Below are positions 23,683 to 31,880 of a stretch of DNA of 64,000 nucleotides, piece by piece. Position 1 is the first letter of the stretch. Each line of letters opens with the position of its first letter. A program made the translations under genes and the position numbers. Origin of the DNA: VFJQ01 sp044226525 (lineage in GTDB: Bacteria; Verrucomicrobiota; Verrucomicrobiia; Chthoniobacterales; Chthoniobacteraceae); the NCBI GenBank assembly GCA_044226525.1, contig JBGAGV010000032.1, forward strand, positions 30,044-94,043. Direction: 5' to 3'. The notes under the pieces were generated by a model. It worked only from the letters and a program-made list of their open reading frames with translations, did not search any database and was not told the DNA's origin.

Positions 23683-24324
23683 ATGCGCGTCCTCTGGGCC
23701 TTCCTCGCACTCGCCGTGCTGCTCTGCATTCCGTTCCTGATCTGGGGCGATGAATTTGCGCGTTGGTTTACGGGAGACGCCGCCGTGGCGTGTATTCGCG
23801 GCTGCGGATGGTGGGGTGGGCTTGCGGTGGTCGGCCTGCTCGTTTCGGATCTCGTGCTGCCGATTCCGTCCACGCCGGTGATGTCGGCGGCGGGTTATCT
23901 TTATGGTCCGTGGTTCGGCGGTCTTTTGGGGGCCGCAGGTTCGTTTTGCTCGGGTCTGGCCGGCTATGGGCTCTGCCGGGCGTGCGGACGGAGCGTGGCG
24001 CTGAAGCTGGTGAGCGAGCAGGAACTCGCCGACCACGACACTCTTTTCCAACGCAGCGGACCGTGGCTGGTAGCCGCCTCGCGCTGGATGCCCCTGCTGC
24101 CGGAAGTGATGTGCTGCCTCGCGGGGCTGACGCGGATGCCGTTCGCGACTTTCGCGGTTTCGCTGGCGTGCGGATCGGTCCCACTCGGCTTCGTGTATGC
24201 GTGGGTAGGCGCGCTCGGGCGCGACCTGCCGCGGCTCACGATTGCGCTGAGCCTGGTCGTTCCAGTGCTGCTGTGGGCCGCGGCGAAACCGCTCCTCCAA
24301 AGGAGTCTGTCAAAAGACCCATGA
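23683..24324 (+). CDS. DedA/VTT-domain (TVP38/TMEM64-like) membrane protein
   Basis: 213 aa with about six hydrophobic segments. The segment PIPSTPVMSAAGYLYGPWFG followed by GLLGAAGSFCSGLAGYGLCR is the VTT (SNARE-associated) core. RSGPWLVAASRWMPLLPEVM is the conserved 'R.iPl.Pe' membrane re-entrant motif. Such proteins move lipids or undecaprenyl phosphate across the membrane. It is the third gene of a plus-strand group. The last residues (RSLSKDP) and the stop codon are supplied by the inverted-repeat element that begins at 24301, so the native C-terminus was probably different. Confidence 0.8.
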   Translation: MRVLWAFLALAVLLCIPFLIWGDEFARWFTGDAAVACIRGCGWWGGLAVVGLLVSDLVLPIPSTPVMSAAGYLYGPWFGGLLGAAGSFCSGLAGYGLCRACGRSVALKLVSEQELADHDTLFQRSGPWLVAASRWMPLLPEVMCCLAGLTRMPFATFAVSLACGSVPLGFVYAWVGALGRDLPRLTIALSLVVPVLLWAAAKPLLQRSLSKDP

Positions 24325-24573
24325 GCCCCGCGTTGCTTGATTATTTGCCGTGGCCAAGGCGCGACGAAGGAGCATACCCGCAGCGGTCTGTAACTGAGGA
24401 GCAACGAAGGCCACGGCAAATAATCAAGCAACCCTCCGGGCGAGCGTGCCTTGGGGCGTCTGGCCGCGTTGTTCGCTCCTTACAGACCGCTGCGGGTATG
24501 CTCGTCGCTCACGCCTTGCCATCCGCCTCAAGGAACGCTCGCGCGGGGCTCATGGGTCTTTTGACAGACTCCT
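24301..24573. mobile_element. MITE-like element with 32-bp terminal inverted repeats
   Basis: The ends are perfect 32-bp inverted repeats: 24301-24332 (beginning AGGAGTCTGTCAAAAGACCC) and 24542-24573. Two more perfect 23-bp inverted pairs lie inside: 24333-24355 with 24409-24431, and 24371-24393 with 24480-24502. Their arms interleave rather than nest. The element is 273 bp long and contains no gene. Its left end supplies the stop of the VTT gene (24322-24324) and its right end two bases of the leuC stop (24572-24574). No clear target-site duplication is visible, so the transposition mechanism is unknown. Confidence 0.75.
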
Positions 24574-25942
24574 AGCCTACGTAATCGCGCGGATCGGTGA
24601 TCTTCCCGGTGAGGGCGCTCGCCGCCACCGTGTAGGGCGAGGCGAGGAAGACCTGCGATTCCTTGTGGCCCATGCGGCCGGGGAAATTGCGGTTCGTCGC
24701 GCTGATGCACTTCATCGGCGTGTTCATGCGGCCGAAGGTATCGACCGGCCCGCCGAGGCACGCGGCGCACGAAGCGTTTTCGGTGAGGCGCACGCCGGCG
24801 TTTTCGAGAATCGACCAGACGCTCTGGCCATCCCACTGCGTCTCCTTGAGCTCGCGCACGACCTTGGTGGTCGCCGGCACGCCGAAGGTGTCGATCTTGA
24901 CCGAGTGGCCCTTGATGACGCGGGCGAAGGCGAGGAAATCGCTCGTCTTGCCGCCGGTGCAGGAGCCGATGTAAGCGCGGTCGAGGGTTACGTCCTTCAA
25001 CTCACGCGCCGTCTTGCGCTGACCCGGATCGGGGTGGCAGGCAACCGTCGGCTCGAGCTTCGAGAGATCGAACTTCTTGTCGTAAGCGAACGATTGATCG
25101 CCATCGATCGAGACGGGTTCGAAGCTGCTCTTCGTGCCGTTTTCGGCCACGCGTTCGCGGACATATTCGCCGGTCTTTTCGTCGTAGGGGAAGATGCCGT
25201 TCTTGCCGCCGGCTTCGATCGCCATGTTCGCGATCGTCATGCGATCATCCATCGACATCGCATTCACGCCGGGACCTTCCCACTGCATGGCGCGATAGGT
25301 GGCACCGTCGAAACCGATGTCGCCGATCACGTGCAGGATCACGTCCTTGGCCATCACGCCCGGGGGCAGTTCGCCCTCGCAGAAAAAGCGCATCGATTCC
25401 GGCACCTTCAGCAGAATCTTGCCCGTGCCGAGCACGAAACCCGCGTCGGTATTGCCGATGCCGGTGGCGAACTGATTGAAGGCACCCGCCATGCAGGTGT
25501 GCGAATCGGTGCCGACGAGCACTTCGCCCGGACGCGTGTGGCCTTTCCACGGCAGCGTGGTGTGGCAGACACCGGTGTAGTTGCCCTTCCACTGTTGCTT
25601 GAGCTGGCCCTGCTCGGGGTCGAATTTCCAATGCCCATTCGGGTCATCGATCACGTCGTAGAAATACGGCAGCCCCTGTTCGCGCACGAAGTCGCGCAGG
25701 ATATCGACGTTGCGATTTGACATCGAATCGGCCGTGAAAATGTAGTGGTCGGGGATGATGACGACCTTGTTTTTGTCCCAGACCTTGGCGTTCTGACCGA
25801 ACTCGCGCTTGAACACGCCGATGGTTCCCGGTCCACAGACGTCGTGGGTCATGAGAATATCGACATTCACCCATACGTTGTCCCCAGGGGCGACGTGCGC
25901 CTGTCCACTGGCGCGGGCGAGCAGCTTTTCGGTCAAAGTCAT
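24572..25942 (-). CDS. leuC: 3-isopropylmalate dehydratase large subunit
   Basis: 456 aa from the ATG at 25942 (MTLTEKLLARASGQAHVAPG). The longer open frame to 26245 is not protein-like. It is an aconitase-family enzyme that binds a [4Fe-4S] cluster through cysteines in GSCTGGKTSDF (about residue 326) and CAACLGG (about 391 and 394). DSHTCMAGAFNQFATGIGNT and VNVDILMTHDVCGPG are family landmarks. It isomerises 2- to 3-isopropylmalate with LeuD. Homoaconitase is the alternative. It is divergent from the symporter gene. The stop TAG falls at the right edge of the inverted-repeat element. Confidence 0.92.
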   Translation of the reverse strand: MTLTEKLLARASGQAHVAPGDNVWVNVDILMTHDVCGPGTIGVFKREFGQNAKVWDKNKVVIIPDHYIFTADSMSNRNVDILRDFVREQGLPYFYDVIDDPNGHWKFDPEQGQLKQQWKGNYTGVCHTTLPWKGHTRPGEVLVGTDSHTCMAGAFNQFATGIGNTDAGFVLGTGKILLKVPESMRFFCEGELPPGVMAKDVILHVIGDIGFDGATYRAMQWEGPGVNAMSMDDRMTIANMAIEAGGKNGIFPYDEKTGEYVRERVAENGTKSSFEPVSIDGDQSFAYDKKFDLSKLEPTVACHPDPGQRKTARELKDVTLDRAYIGSCTGGKTSDFLAFARVIKGHSVKIDTFGVPATTKVVRELKETQWDGQSVWSILENAGVRLTENASCAACLGGPVDTFGRMNTPMKCISATNRNFPGRMGHKESQVFLASPYTVAASALTGKITDPRDYVG

Positions 25943-26045
25943 AGGACCTGCAAAGTGGCGCGCGTCCGGGGCGGCGGCAAATGGAATGTCTGTCTCGGGT
26001 TTCCGGCTTGCTGATTGCGTGGCGCTCCGCTGCTCTACGCCCACC

Positions 26046-27350
26046 ATGAGTTCCGCCCACAACTCCCGCCGTTCGCTCTGGATTCTCGCCGGCCTCGTCG
26101 TTGGAGCGATCGCCGGAGTGATCGCGCAGGTCTGGTTTGGAGGGCCGGCGTTGAATGCGGCGGTGGCGAACGTGATCAAGCCGATCGGGTCGATCTTCCT
26201 GCGGATCATTTTCATGGTGGTGGTGCCGCTCATCATCTCGGCCATCGTGCTCGGAGTGGTTGAACTCGGCGATCCACGCCGACTCGGGCGAGTGGGGCTG
26301 CGCGCGGTGGCGATGACTTTGCTGCTCTCCGGGCTCAGCGTGGTGCTCGGCCTGGGGCTTGTGAATATCTTTGCGCCGGGGAAACGGCTGCCGGCCGACG
26401 TGCGCGAGCGGCTGGTGGCGAGTTACACAGCGCAGGCGGACCAGAGCATCAAGAATGCGGAGTCGGCCAAGCCTCTCTCCCAGACGCTGCTCGATCTCAT
26501 TCCCCAGAATCCGCTCGAGGAAGCGGTGAACGCCTTCAACCCGGAGAAAGCCAATGGCGGGCTCATCGCGGTAATGATCTTCAGCCTCTTCATTGGCGTG
26601 GCGATGACCATGCTTTCTCCCGGCACGGATGCTCCGCTGCGCAGCCTGCTCGAAGCGATTTTCCGCGTCTGTCTCCAGATCATCGACTTCGCCATGATGA
26701 TCGCGCCGGTGTGCGTGGCGTGCCTGAGTTTCTCGCTCATGGCCACGACCGGCTGGGAACTGCTTCACTCACTTCTCGCTTATTTCCTCGTGGTGGTCGG
26801 CGGGATGGCACTGCACCAGTTCGGCACGTATGCGCTTGTGCTGAAACTGCTCGGAGGGAAATCTCCGCGGGCGTTTTATCGCGAGGCGCGCGAAGCGATC
26901 ATTACCGCGTTCGGCACTTCGTCGAGCAATGCCACTCTGCCCGTGTCGATGCGCGTCGCGGAGGAGGAGCTGAAACTGCCGCCAAAGATTTCGCGCTTCG
27001 TGCTCACCGTCGGCGCCAGCGCGAACCAGAATGGGACCGCGCTTTACGAAGGAGTGACCGTGCTCTTCCTCGCGCAGGTTTTCGGTGTGGAACTGACGAT
27101 CGCGCAGCAACTCGTCGTCGCGCTGATGTGCATCCTCGCGGGCGTCGGCACGGCAGGTGTGCCGGGTGGCTCGCTCCCGCTCGTGGTGGGTGTGCTGATG
27201 ACGATCAAGGTGCCGGCGGCTTCCATCGCAATCATCCTCGGCATCGACCGTTTCCTCGACATGTGCCGCACGGCGCTGAATGTCACCGGCGATCTGGTCA
27301 TCGCGACCGTCGTGGCGCGCGGTTCAAGTGCAGACGACGAGACAGCGTGA
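26046..27350 (+). CDS. Dicarboxylate/amino acid:cation symporter (SLC1/DAACS family)
   Basis: 434 aa, inner membrane. The fold of eight helices and two re-entrant hairpins is marked by SSSNATLPVSM (HP1 serine-rich motif), GASANQNGTALYEG (the NMDGT-like motif of TM7, here NQNGT) and GVGTAGVPGGS (HP2). FLDMCRTALNVTGDL is the TM8 signature whose Asp and Arg contact the substrate. It imports glutamate, aspartate, succinate or a similar anion with Na+ or H+. The Met to Gln change in the usual NMDGT makes the cation coupling hard to predict. The start is the ATG at 26046 (MSSAHNSRRSLWILAGLVVG). The gene is divergent from leuC with a 103-nt gap. Confidence 0.9.
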   Translation: MSSAHNSRRSLWILAGLVVGAIAGVIAQVWFGGPALNAAVANVIKPIGSIFLRIIFMVVVPLIISAIVLGVVELGDPRRLGRVGLRAVAMTLLLSGLSVVLGLGLVNIFAPGKRLPADVRERLVASYTAQADQSIKNAESAKPLSQTLLDLIPQNPLEEAVNAFNPEKANGGLIAVMIFSLFIGVAMTMLSPGTDAPLRSLLEAIFRVCLQIIDFAMMIAPVCVACLSFSLMATTGWELLHSLLAYFLVVVGGMALHQFGTYALVLKLLGGKSPRAFYREAREAIITAFGTSSSNATLPVSMRVAEEELKLPPKISRFVLTVGASANQNGTALYEGVTVLFLAQVFGVELTIAQQLVVALMCILAGVGTAGVPGGSLPLVVGVLMTIKVPAASIAIILGIDRFLDMCRTALNVTGDLVIATVVARGSSADDETA

Positions 27351-27362
27351 AGCGGGGTCCGC

Positions 27363-29012
27363 TCAGCGCGCGATCTTTCCGAGACAGCCGAGCAGATAAG
27401 GCAGGAGCTGTTTCTTGCGAGAGACGACGCCGTTCAGCTCCCACACGAAGGGCGCGTGCTCGGGGTAATCGATCGTGCGCAAAAACTCCTCCGCGCCGCG
27501 CACGAGCAGGAGTGAATTCTGCGTGTTGATATCCGTGACAAGCAGCGTGGCAAAGAGCAGGCCGGTGCGGGCGCGATGGGCTTCGAGCGCTTCGAGCAGG
27601 CTGGCTTGCTTCTCCGGGAAGTGTGCAAAGGTGAGTTCTTCGATCTGCGCGACGCTGAAGCGGTGGCCGTCTTCCTCATAGGGTTTGCAATCCGCATTGA
27701 TCGCCTGCTCCGGCGTCATGGTGAGCAGCGGGCTGCCGACGCTGAAAATCTGCTCGGCCAGCTTCGCCGGATCGCACTGCGCGACCTGCGCGAGATGATC
27801 GAGAATCAATCGATCCACCGGCGTTGCCGTGGGCGAGGTGAGGTTGAGCGTGTCGGAGATCAGACCCGCCATGAGCAGTCCCGCGATGGGCGGCGGAATC
27901 TCGATCTTGTTCTGCTGATACGCGAGGGACACCAGCGTCGACGTCGAGCCGACCGGGTTGTTCCAGAACAGGATCGGCGTATCCGTCGCGAAGCCGCCGA
28001 GCTTGTGATGGTCGAGCACTTCGACGATCGGCACCTGGTCCGCGCCGCGCACCGCCTGGCTCAGTTCGTTGTGGTCCACGAGGATAAGCTGACGCGGGAT
28101 CGGTTTGATGAAATCGGACTTCGACAGGATGCCGACGAGCGCGCCGTCATCGTCCAGCACCGGGAAAACAAAGGCCGCGCTGTCCGCCGCGATGCGGCGC
28201 GCTTCATCGAGCGGCGTGTCCGGCTGAAAGGTGGTGATCTCGCGCTCGATCATTCGCTCGACGCGCACCGCGCCACGAGCGAGCAACACTGTTGTGGCGG
28301 TATCGAAGGGCGAACTGATCATGGTGACCCCGGCGGCCCTCGCGGCATCGCGCGTCTGCTCGGGGATCGACAATCCACCGGTCACCACGATGGCATGCAG
28401 CGCGCCCTTGATCGCGAGCCACTGAATCTGCGGCCGGTCGCCAACAAAGAGCACCACCCGTTTATCGCGCAGCCGCTCGATGCGCGGCGCAAACGACTCC
28501 GCATTCATCGCGCCGACCATGAGCGTGTGTTCGCACGGCTCGGTCCCGAGTTCGCCGGTGATGATCGCCCCGGCAAACGTCGTCACGATATCCTTGAGCG
28601 ACGCCACCACTACTCGCGCGGAAGCCGCCTCGTCGCGCGGCGGGAAAAGGTGATGCGTAATCTTGAAGGCCGACAGCAGGCCGAGACAATGGTTGCCGCC
28701 ATCGACCACTGGCAGCCCGCGCAGGCGCTTCTGCTCGATGAGCTGGATGGCGTCATACACCGGCGCATCCGCGCGAATCGAAATCACGTTCGGCTGCATC
28801 ACGTCCGCGACGCGCGGCGAAAGATCGTTCACCAGCGTGGGCGGAGCGACGCCGAATTTCTCCAGCACAAAGTCGATGCGCTCGTTCGTATTGCCCGCGC
28901 GCGCCGCCACCACCTCGGGCACGCCGAGGCGCCGCTTCAGCTCCGCGTAGGCGAGGGCGGAAACGATGGAATCCATATCCGGATTCCGATGGCCGATGAC
29001 GATGGTTTGCAT
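27363..29012 (-). CDS. ppaC: Family II (Mn-dependent) inorganic pyrophosphatase with CBS and DRTGG insert
   Basis: 549 aa from the ATG at 29012. DHH-family residues are visible in GHRNPDMDS (8-14), LVDHNELSQ, EVLDHHKLGG (about 331-336) and MAGLISDTLN. The C-terminal DHHA2 domain follows (HRFSVAQIEE, LLVTDINTQNSLLLV). Between the first motif and the DHH core lies a regulatory insert: a CBS pair (RVADVMQPNVISIRADAPVY and PDTPLDEARRIAADSAAFVF) split by a DRTGG-like domain. In characterised homologues this insert lets adenine nucleotides control hydrolysis of PPi to phosphate. A cytoplasmic housekeeping enzyme for biosynthesis. It is convergent with the symporter, 12 nt apart. Confidence 0.92.
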   Translation of the reverse strand: MQTIVIGHRNPDMDSIVSALAYAELKRRLGVPEVVAARAGNTNERIDFVLEKFGVAPPTLVNDLSPRVADVMQPNVISIRADAPVYDAIQLIEQKRLRGLPVVDGGNHCLGLLSAFKITHHLFPPRDEAASARVVVASLKDIVTTFAGAIITGELGTEPCEHTLMVGAMNAESFAPRIERLRDKRVVLFVGDRPQIQWLAIKGALHAIVVTGGLSIPEQTRDAARAAGVTMISSPFDTATTVLLARGAVRVERMIEREITTFQPDTPLDEARRIAADSAAFVFPVLDDDGALVGILSKSDFIKPIPRQLILVDHNELSQAVRGADQVPIVEVLDHHKLGGFATDTPILFWNNPVGSTSTLVSLAYQQNKIEIPPPIAGLLMAGLISDTLNLTSPTATPVDRLILDHLAQVAQCDPAKLAEQIFSVGSPLLTMTPEQAINADCKPYEEDGHRFSVAQIEELTFAHFPEKQASLLEALEAHRARTGLLFATLLVTDINTQNSLLLVRGAEEFLRTIDYPEHAPFVWELNGVVSRKKQLLPYLLGCLGKIAR

Positions 29013-29113
29013 GAAAGGCGCCGAGGTTGCGCCAAGCCAGCCTCTCGGGCAAGCAGCAGCGCGCAACGTTTCGCAGTCATACGATCGATGGAGTGCGGCC
29101 GGCCGCCGCCCGT

Positions 29114-29857
29114 TTAGCGCCGGGCGAGTTCCCCGCGCCGGTGCGTGAGACGCTCCATCTTGAGCCGGTCCGTCACGCTCGAAGGATCGAAATTCGTGCC
29201 GTGCCGTGCGCGGAAAAGCGCGAGCTGGCGAGCGTTGGGCGACGCGACGCGCGACGCCTGAGCCACCAAAGCGGCCTTCGATCGGCCCGGCTGGCGCAGC
29301 GTTTTGGCAGGCGCCGTTGCTGGCTGGAAAAGGCTGAGGAAACTCCACGAACGCTCCGTCTTTCGCACCGGTGCCAGCCGGGCCAGCGCCGTCTGACCCT
29401 GGATCGCGGGCTCCTTGATGCTCTTCTTCCCATCGCTTGATCCAGGCACGTGATGCACGCTGACCACGGTCGCCGGCCGGTGCAGATAAAAGGCGAGTTG
29501 GTAATTGATATCCTCGCGGGGCAGCCAGACCGGGTCGTAAGCGGATCGGTCATCCGCCAGCCACCACGGATCACGCGAATGGTTGTCGTCGCGATACAAA
29601 ATCGCCGTCCGCGTATCGACTGCCTCTTCCCGCAAACGCGTCCGATAACGAAACTCGTAGGTCACCACCTTGTGCTCGACGCCCGCTTGCTTGAGCCGGG
29701 AGCTGAGTTGCTCGGCGTAGGCGGCGGACGGATCGGCCTCGTCACGCGTATCGATACGGGAAGAAATCACCGTCTCCCAAGCCGGCGAACGACGAAGGCC
29801 ACCACAGCCCGCCGCGAAGAGGCAGGCAGTCAGCAGGATGAAGCGCGATGGACGCAT
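29114..29857 (-). CDS. Hypothetical lipoprotein, 247 aa
   Basis: Signal peptide and lipobox MRPSRFILLTACLFAAGC put the lipidated cysteine at residue 18. Residues 30-130 look like a compact domain (YEFRYRTRLREEAVDTRTAI, SRDPWWLADDRSAYDPVWLP, NYQLAFYLHRPATVVSVHHV). The last 100 residues are basic and probably disordered. I do not recognise a family. It lies upstream of the pyrophosphatase on the same strand with a 101-nt gap, so co-transcription is possible. Confidence 0.7.
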   Translation of the reverse strand: MRPSRFILLTACLFAAGCGGLRRSPAWETVISSRIDTRDEADPSAAYAEQLSSRLKQAGVEHKVVTYEFRYRTRLREEAVDTRTAILYRDDNHSRDPWWLADDRSAYDPVWLPREDINYQLAFYLHRPATVVSVHHVPGSSDGKKSIKEPAIQGQTALARLAPVRKTERSWSFLSLFQPATAPAKTLRQPGRSKAALVAQASRVASPNARQLALFRARHGTNFDPSSVTDRLKMERLTHRRGELARR

Positions 29858-29986
29858 GGCGGGTGACAGGTTGGACGGTTTGGACGGAGACCGGGATCGC
29901 TTTTAGTGGAAGGACCGGATGACCTCAACGGGAAATCGCGCCTCGATTCACCCGATCCCGTCTTCCGGGAAATCGCCACAGGTCCC

Positions 29987-30424
29987 TCAAATTTCAAAGG
30001 CCAGCCCACTCAGCCGGCCCTGCCGGGCGAGATCTTCCAGCGAATGGCCGTCCAACCATTCCACCAACTGCCCGCGAAATTGAGTCATGAGGAGCCGGAC
30101 CGGACAGGTGCGCGGCTCGGGACACGTGCACGGGGCCGCCGGTTTCTCGGCGGCGCAAGGCACCGGTGCCAGCGGGCCGTCCAAAGCCCGAATGACTTCG
30201 CCTACTGTTGTTTCCGCCGCTGGCTTCACCAGCGAATAGCCCCCGCCCACCCCGCGCCGGCTCGACAAAATCCCCGCGTGACGCAGCGCCAGAAGGATCT
30301 GCTCGAGAAACTTCACCGGGATGTTTTCCCGGGCGCAGACCTCCTGGATCGACCACGACTTCTTTTCGCGCGCCATCACCGCCAGCGCCCGCAGCCCATA
30401 CTCCGCTTTCTTTGACAGCCGCAT
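29987..30424 (-). CDS. Rrf2-family transcriptional regulator with cysteine cluster
   Basis: 145 aa. The N-terminal winged helix MRLSKKAEYGLRALAVMARE followed by IPVKFLEQILLALRHAGILS and SRRGVGGGYSLVKP is the Rrf2 signature. The C-terminal half has a cluster of four cysteines spaced C-x7-C-x-C-x5-C (in PVPCAAEKPAAPCTC and EPRTCPV). This suggests iron-sulfur or redox sensing as in IscR or NsrR, although the spacing is looser than in those proteins. The start codon is adjacent to the stop of a small lipoprotein gene, with no gap, so the two are likely co-transcribed. Confidence 0.9.
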   Translation of the reverse strand: MRLSKKAEYGLRALAVMAREKKSWSIQEVCARENIPVKFLEQILLALRHAGILSSRRGVGGGYSLVKPAAETTVGEVIRALDGPLAPVPCAAEKPAAPCTCPEPRTCPVRLLMTQFRGQLVEWLDGHSLEDLARQGRLSGLAFEI

Positions 30425-30592
30425 CTAGCGGTAACGCTTCGTCCGAACCGGTCCCCCCGCGTCTTCCGGGTCGATGAAATGAATGTTCGAGGCGTTGCCC
30501 TGGCTGATCGTCGCGGAGGATTTCGGGGAGGATTTGCACCCGTTCAAAGTGAGCAAAGCAGCGGCAGCAAGGAAACAGAGGCGGAGAAACAT
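30425..30592 (-). CDS. Small lipoprotein, 55 aa
   Basis: Reading minus from the ATG at 30592: MFLRLCFLAAAALLTLNGCK, with lipobox LTLNGC and the cysteine at residue 19. The mature part is only about 37 residues, Ser/Asn-rich then basic (SSPKSSATISQGNASNIHFI). The TAG stop at 30425-30427 abuts the Rrf2 start at 30424. It is short but supported by a clean signal/lipobox and by coupling to the next gene. Confidence 0.6.
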   Translation of the reverse strand: MFLRLCFLAAAALLTLNGCKSSPKSSATISQGNASNIHFIDPEDAGGPVRTKRYR

Positions 30593-30656
30593 GTCGGCAA
30601 CCTACCGGAGCCGGGGAGCGGCGGAAAGCGCAATTCGCCGTTCATCGGGGCGCCGG

Positions 30657-30684
30657 TTGCAACTTCGATCCGCTCGTGTAGATT
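30657..30684 (+). promoter_or_regulatory. Putative ssrA promoter
   Basis: TTGCAA at 30657-30662 and TAGATT at 30679-30684 are separated by 16 bp and lie about 20 bp before the tmRNA 5' end. This spacing and position suit a housekeeping sigma-70 promoter, although neither hexamer is a consensus match. Confidence 0.45.
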
Positions 30685-30705
30685 GGAGGTCCTCCGGAAA
30701 AGAAC

Positions 30706-31060
30706 GGGGGCGCACTGGTTTCGACTGTTGGTTGGAGTCACGTGCTGCATGTCGAGGCAGCTTGGAGCCCTCGTTAAAACTCGAAGCAAACAATAAACGC
30801 CAACTACGACGAAGAACTGGCTCTCGCGGCCTAATTAAATCCGCGACGTGGCTCCACCAACGCCTGCTAAGTGGAGCTGCGACGACAGCAGGCTTTGCCC
30901 AAAGCGGAGCGACCGCGCCAAGGGCGAACTTCGAACGTGGACGCTCGGCCGGACGACGCGCGTCAGCTCGCAGCGTCCGGCTTAAAGCAAAGGCTGGCTA
31001 AACATGTAGATGTATGTGGTGAAAGTCATCAGGACAGGGGTTCGATTCCCCTCGCCTCCA
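30706..31060 (+). ncRNA. ssrA: tmRNA
   Basis: 355 nt. The 5' GGGGGCG pairs with CGCCTCC at 31053-31059 through seven pairs including the characteristic G3-U, with discriminator A at 31060 and no encoded CCA. GGTTTCGAC follows the 5' arm, and the T arm is AGGGGTTCGATTCCCCT. The resume codon is probably GCC at 30799, giving the degradation tag ANYDEELALAA with stop TAA at 30832-30834. The LALAA end is the usual ClpXP-recognised tail. It rescues stalled ribosomes with SmpB. A T-rich run (31061-31070) directly after the 3' end may end transcription. Confidence 0.97.
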
Positions 31061-31226
31061 TTTCTTTTTTGTAGGGAAAACGCGGGATTGCTTGTCACGG
31101 CGGGGCTTCGAGCGTCGGCGTCCGTGGTGGTGGTGAAGGAAAGCGGATTACTGCGGTCGGCAGCGTGTGTGCTTCGCGACCCCGGCGGCGGCGGACCGTG
31201 GGCGCGAAGGCCGCCTGGTAGAGCGG

Positions 31227-31371
31227 ATGTATTTCGTCGTCTGCTCAGACATTCTCGGCGAAGAACATTACGAGACGCTCGACCAGCACCTCTTCCAGAT
31301 GCACGGCGCCACCATCGACCCTGCTGGGCTTCTACCGCGCCGAGTTCCGCCGCCGCTTCGGGGCGGCGTAG
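31227..31371 (+). pseudogene. Possible frameshifted gene remnant
   Basis: One frame reads MYFVVCSDILGEEHYETLDQ and continues with HLFQMHGATI. The protein-like sequence then moves to another frame as LLGFYRAEFRRRFGAA ending at TAG 31369-31371. This looks like the two halves of a short protein split by a frameshift near 31320. The rest of 31061-31226 shows no feature except the T-run after the tmRNA. Evidence is weak. Confidence 0.3.
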
Positions 31372-31404
31372 CTAATCGCGGCGGTGTGCTTTGGACGAAC
31401 GAGC

Positions 31405-31795
31405 CTATCGCCGCCGCTTCTCCACCTCTGCGAGAATTTTCTGCCTTTCGCTGTCGGGCAGAGCAAGCGCGTCCAGCAATTCTTTCAATCGTCGTCAGCG
31501 CGAGGAGGACGGACGTATGCCCAGTCGATAAACCTGAACGCATACGTCGGGATTTTCGATGAATAGCCGCTCCGATGGAAAAAAGTTGTTCCAGTCCATC
31601 AACGTCGTGAGCGCCAATCCACCGATTCTCACACTGAGCGATGAGTGCGCGAAGTGCGACTGTATCTCCTCGCGCCATCGCCTCGGACGCGGCTGTGAAT
31701 GTAGGCTGGTGCGAACGGTCGCAGCGTCCTGCCAAGGCGAGCGCTGCAAAAACGGCGAGGGAAGCAACTGCCGGAAAGGAAATCGAAGATCTCAT
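31405..31795 (-). pseudogene. Decayed gene for a small exported protein
   Basis: From the ATG at 31795 the frame starts with a signal peptide (MRSSISFPAVASLAVFAALA) and ASEAMARGDTVALRALIAQ. The most protein-like continuation is in another frame: GGLALTTLMDWNNFFPSERL, then FIENPDVCVQVYRLGI. An in-frame TGA follows, and then KELLDALALPDSERQKILAE to a TAG at 31405. Reading all parts as one protein needs one frameshift near 31650 and readthrough of one stop. The single frame 31268-31795 is the alternative, but its second half is basic and unlike protein. Confidence 0.4.
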
Positions 31796-31822
31796 GTTCG
31801 GCGTGTGTGTGGGTGGATGGCC

Positions 31823-31852
31823 AAAAAAAAGAGCCAGACCGAGGTCTGGCTC
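31823..31852 (-). terminator. Rho-independent terminator of the Ala-rich exoprotein gene
   Basis: In the minus transcript, GAGCCAGACC (31843-31852 complement) pairs with GGTCTGGCTC and is followed directly by eight U (A-run at 31823-31830). It begins about 29 nt after the stop of the minus-strand gene at 31881. It is a textbook strong intrinsic terminator. Confidence 0.9.
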
Positions 31853-31880
31853 TCTTTGAGAAACGAACTGGCCTTACGGC

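Noticed and set aside
24446..25720. 424-aa plus-strand frame over the inverted-repeat element and leuC
   Set aside because: It is antisense to leuC, and its start lies inside the palindromic element.
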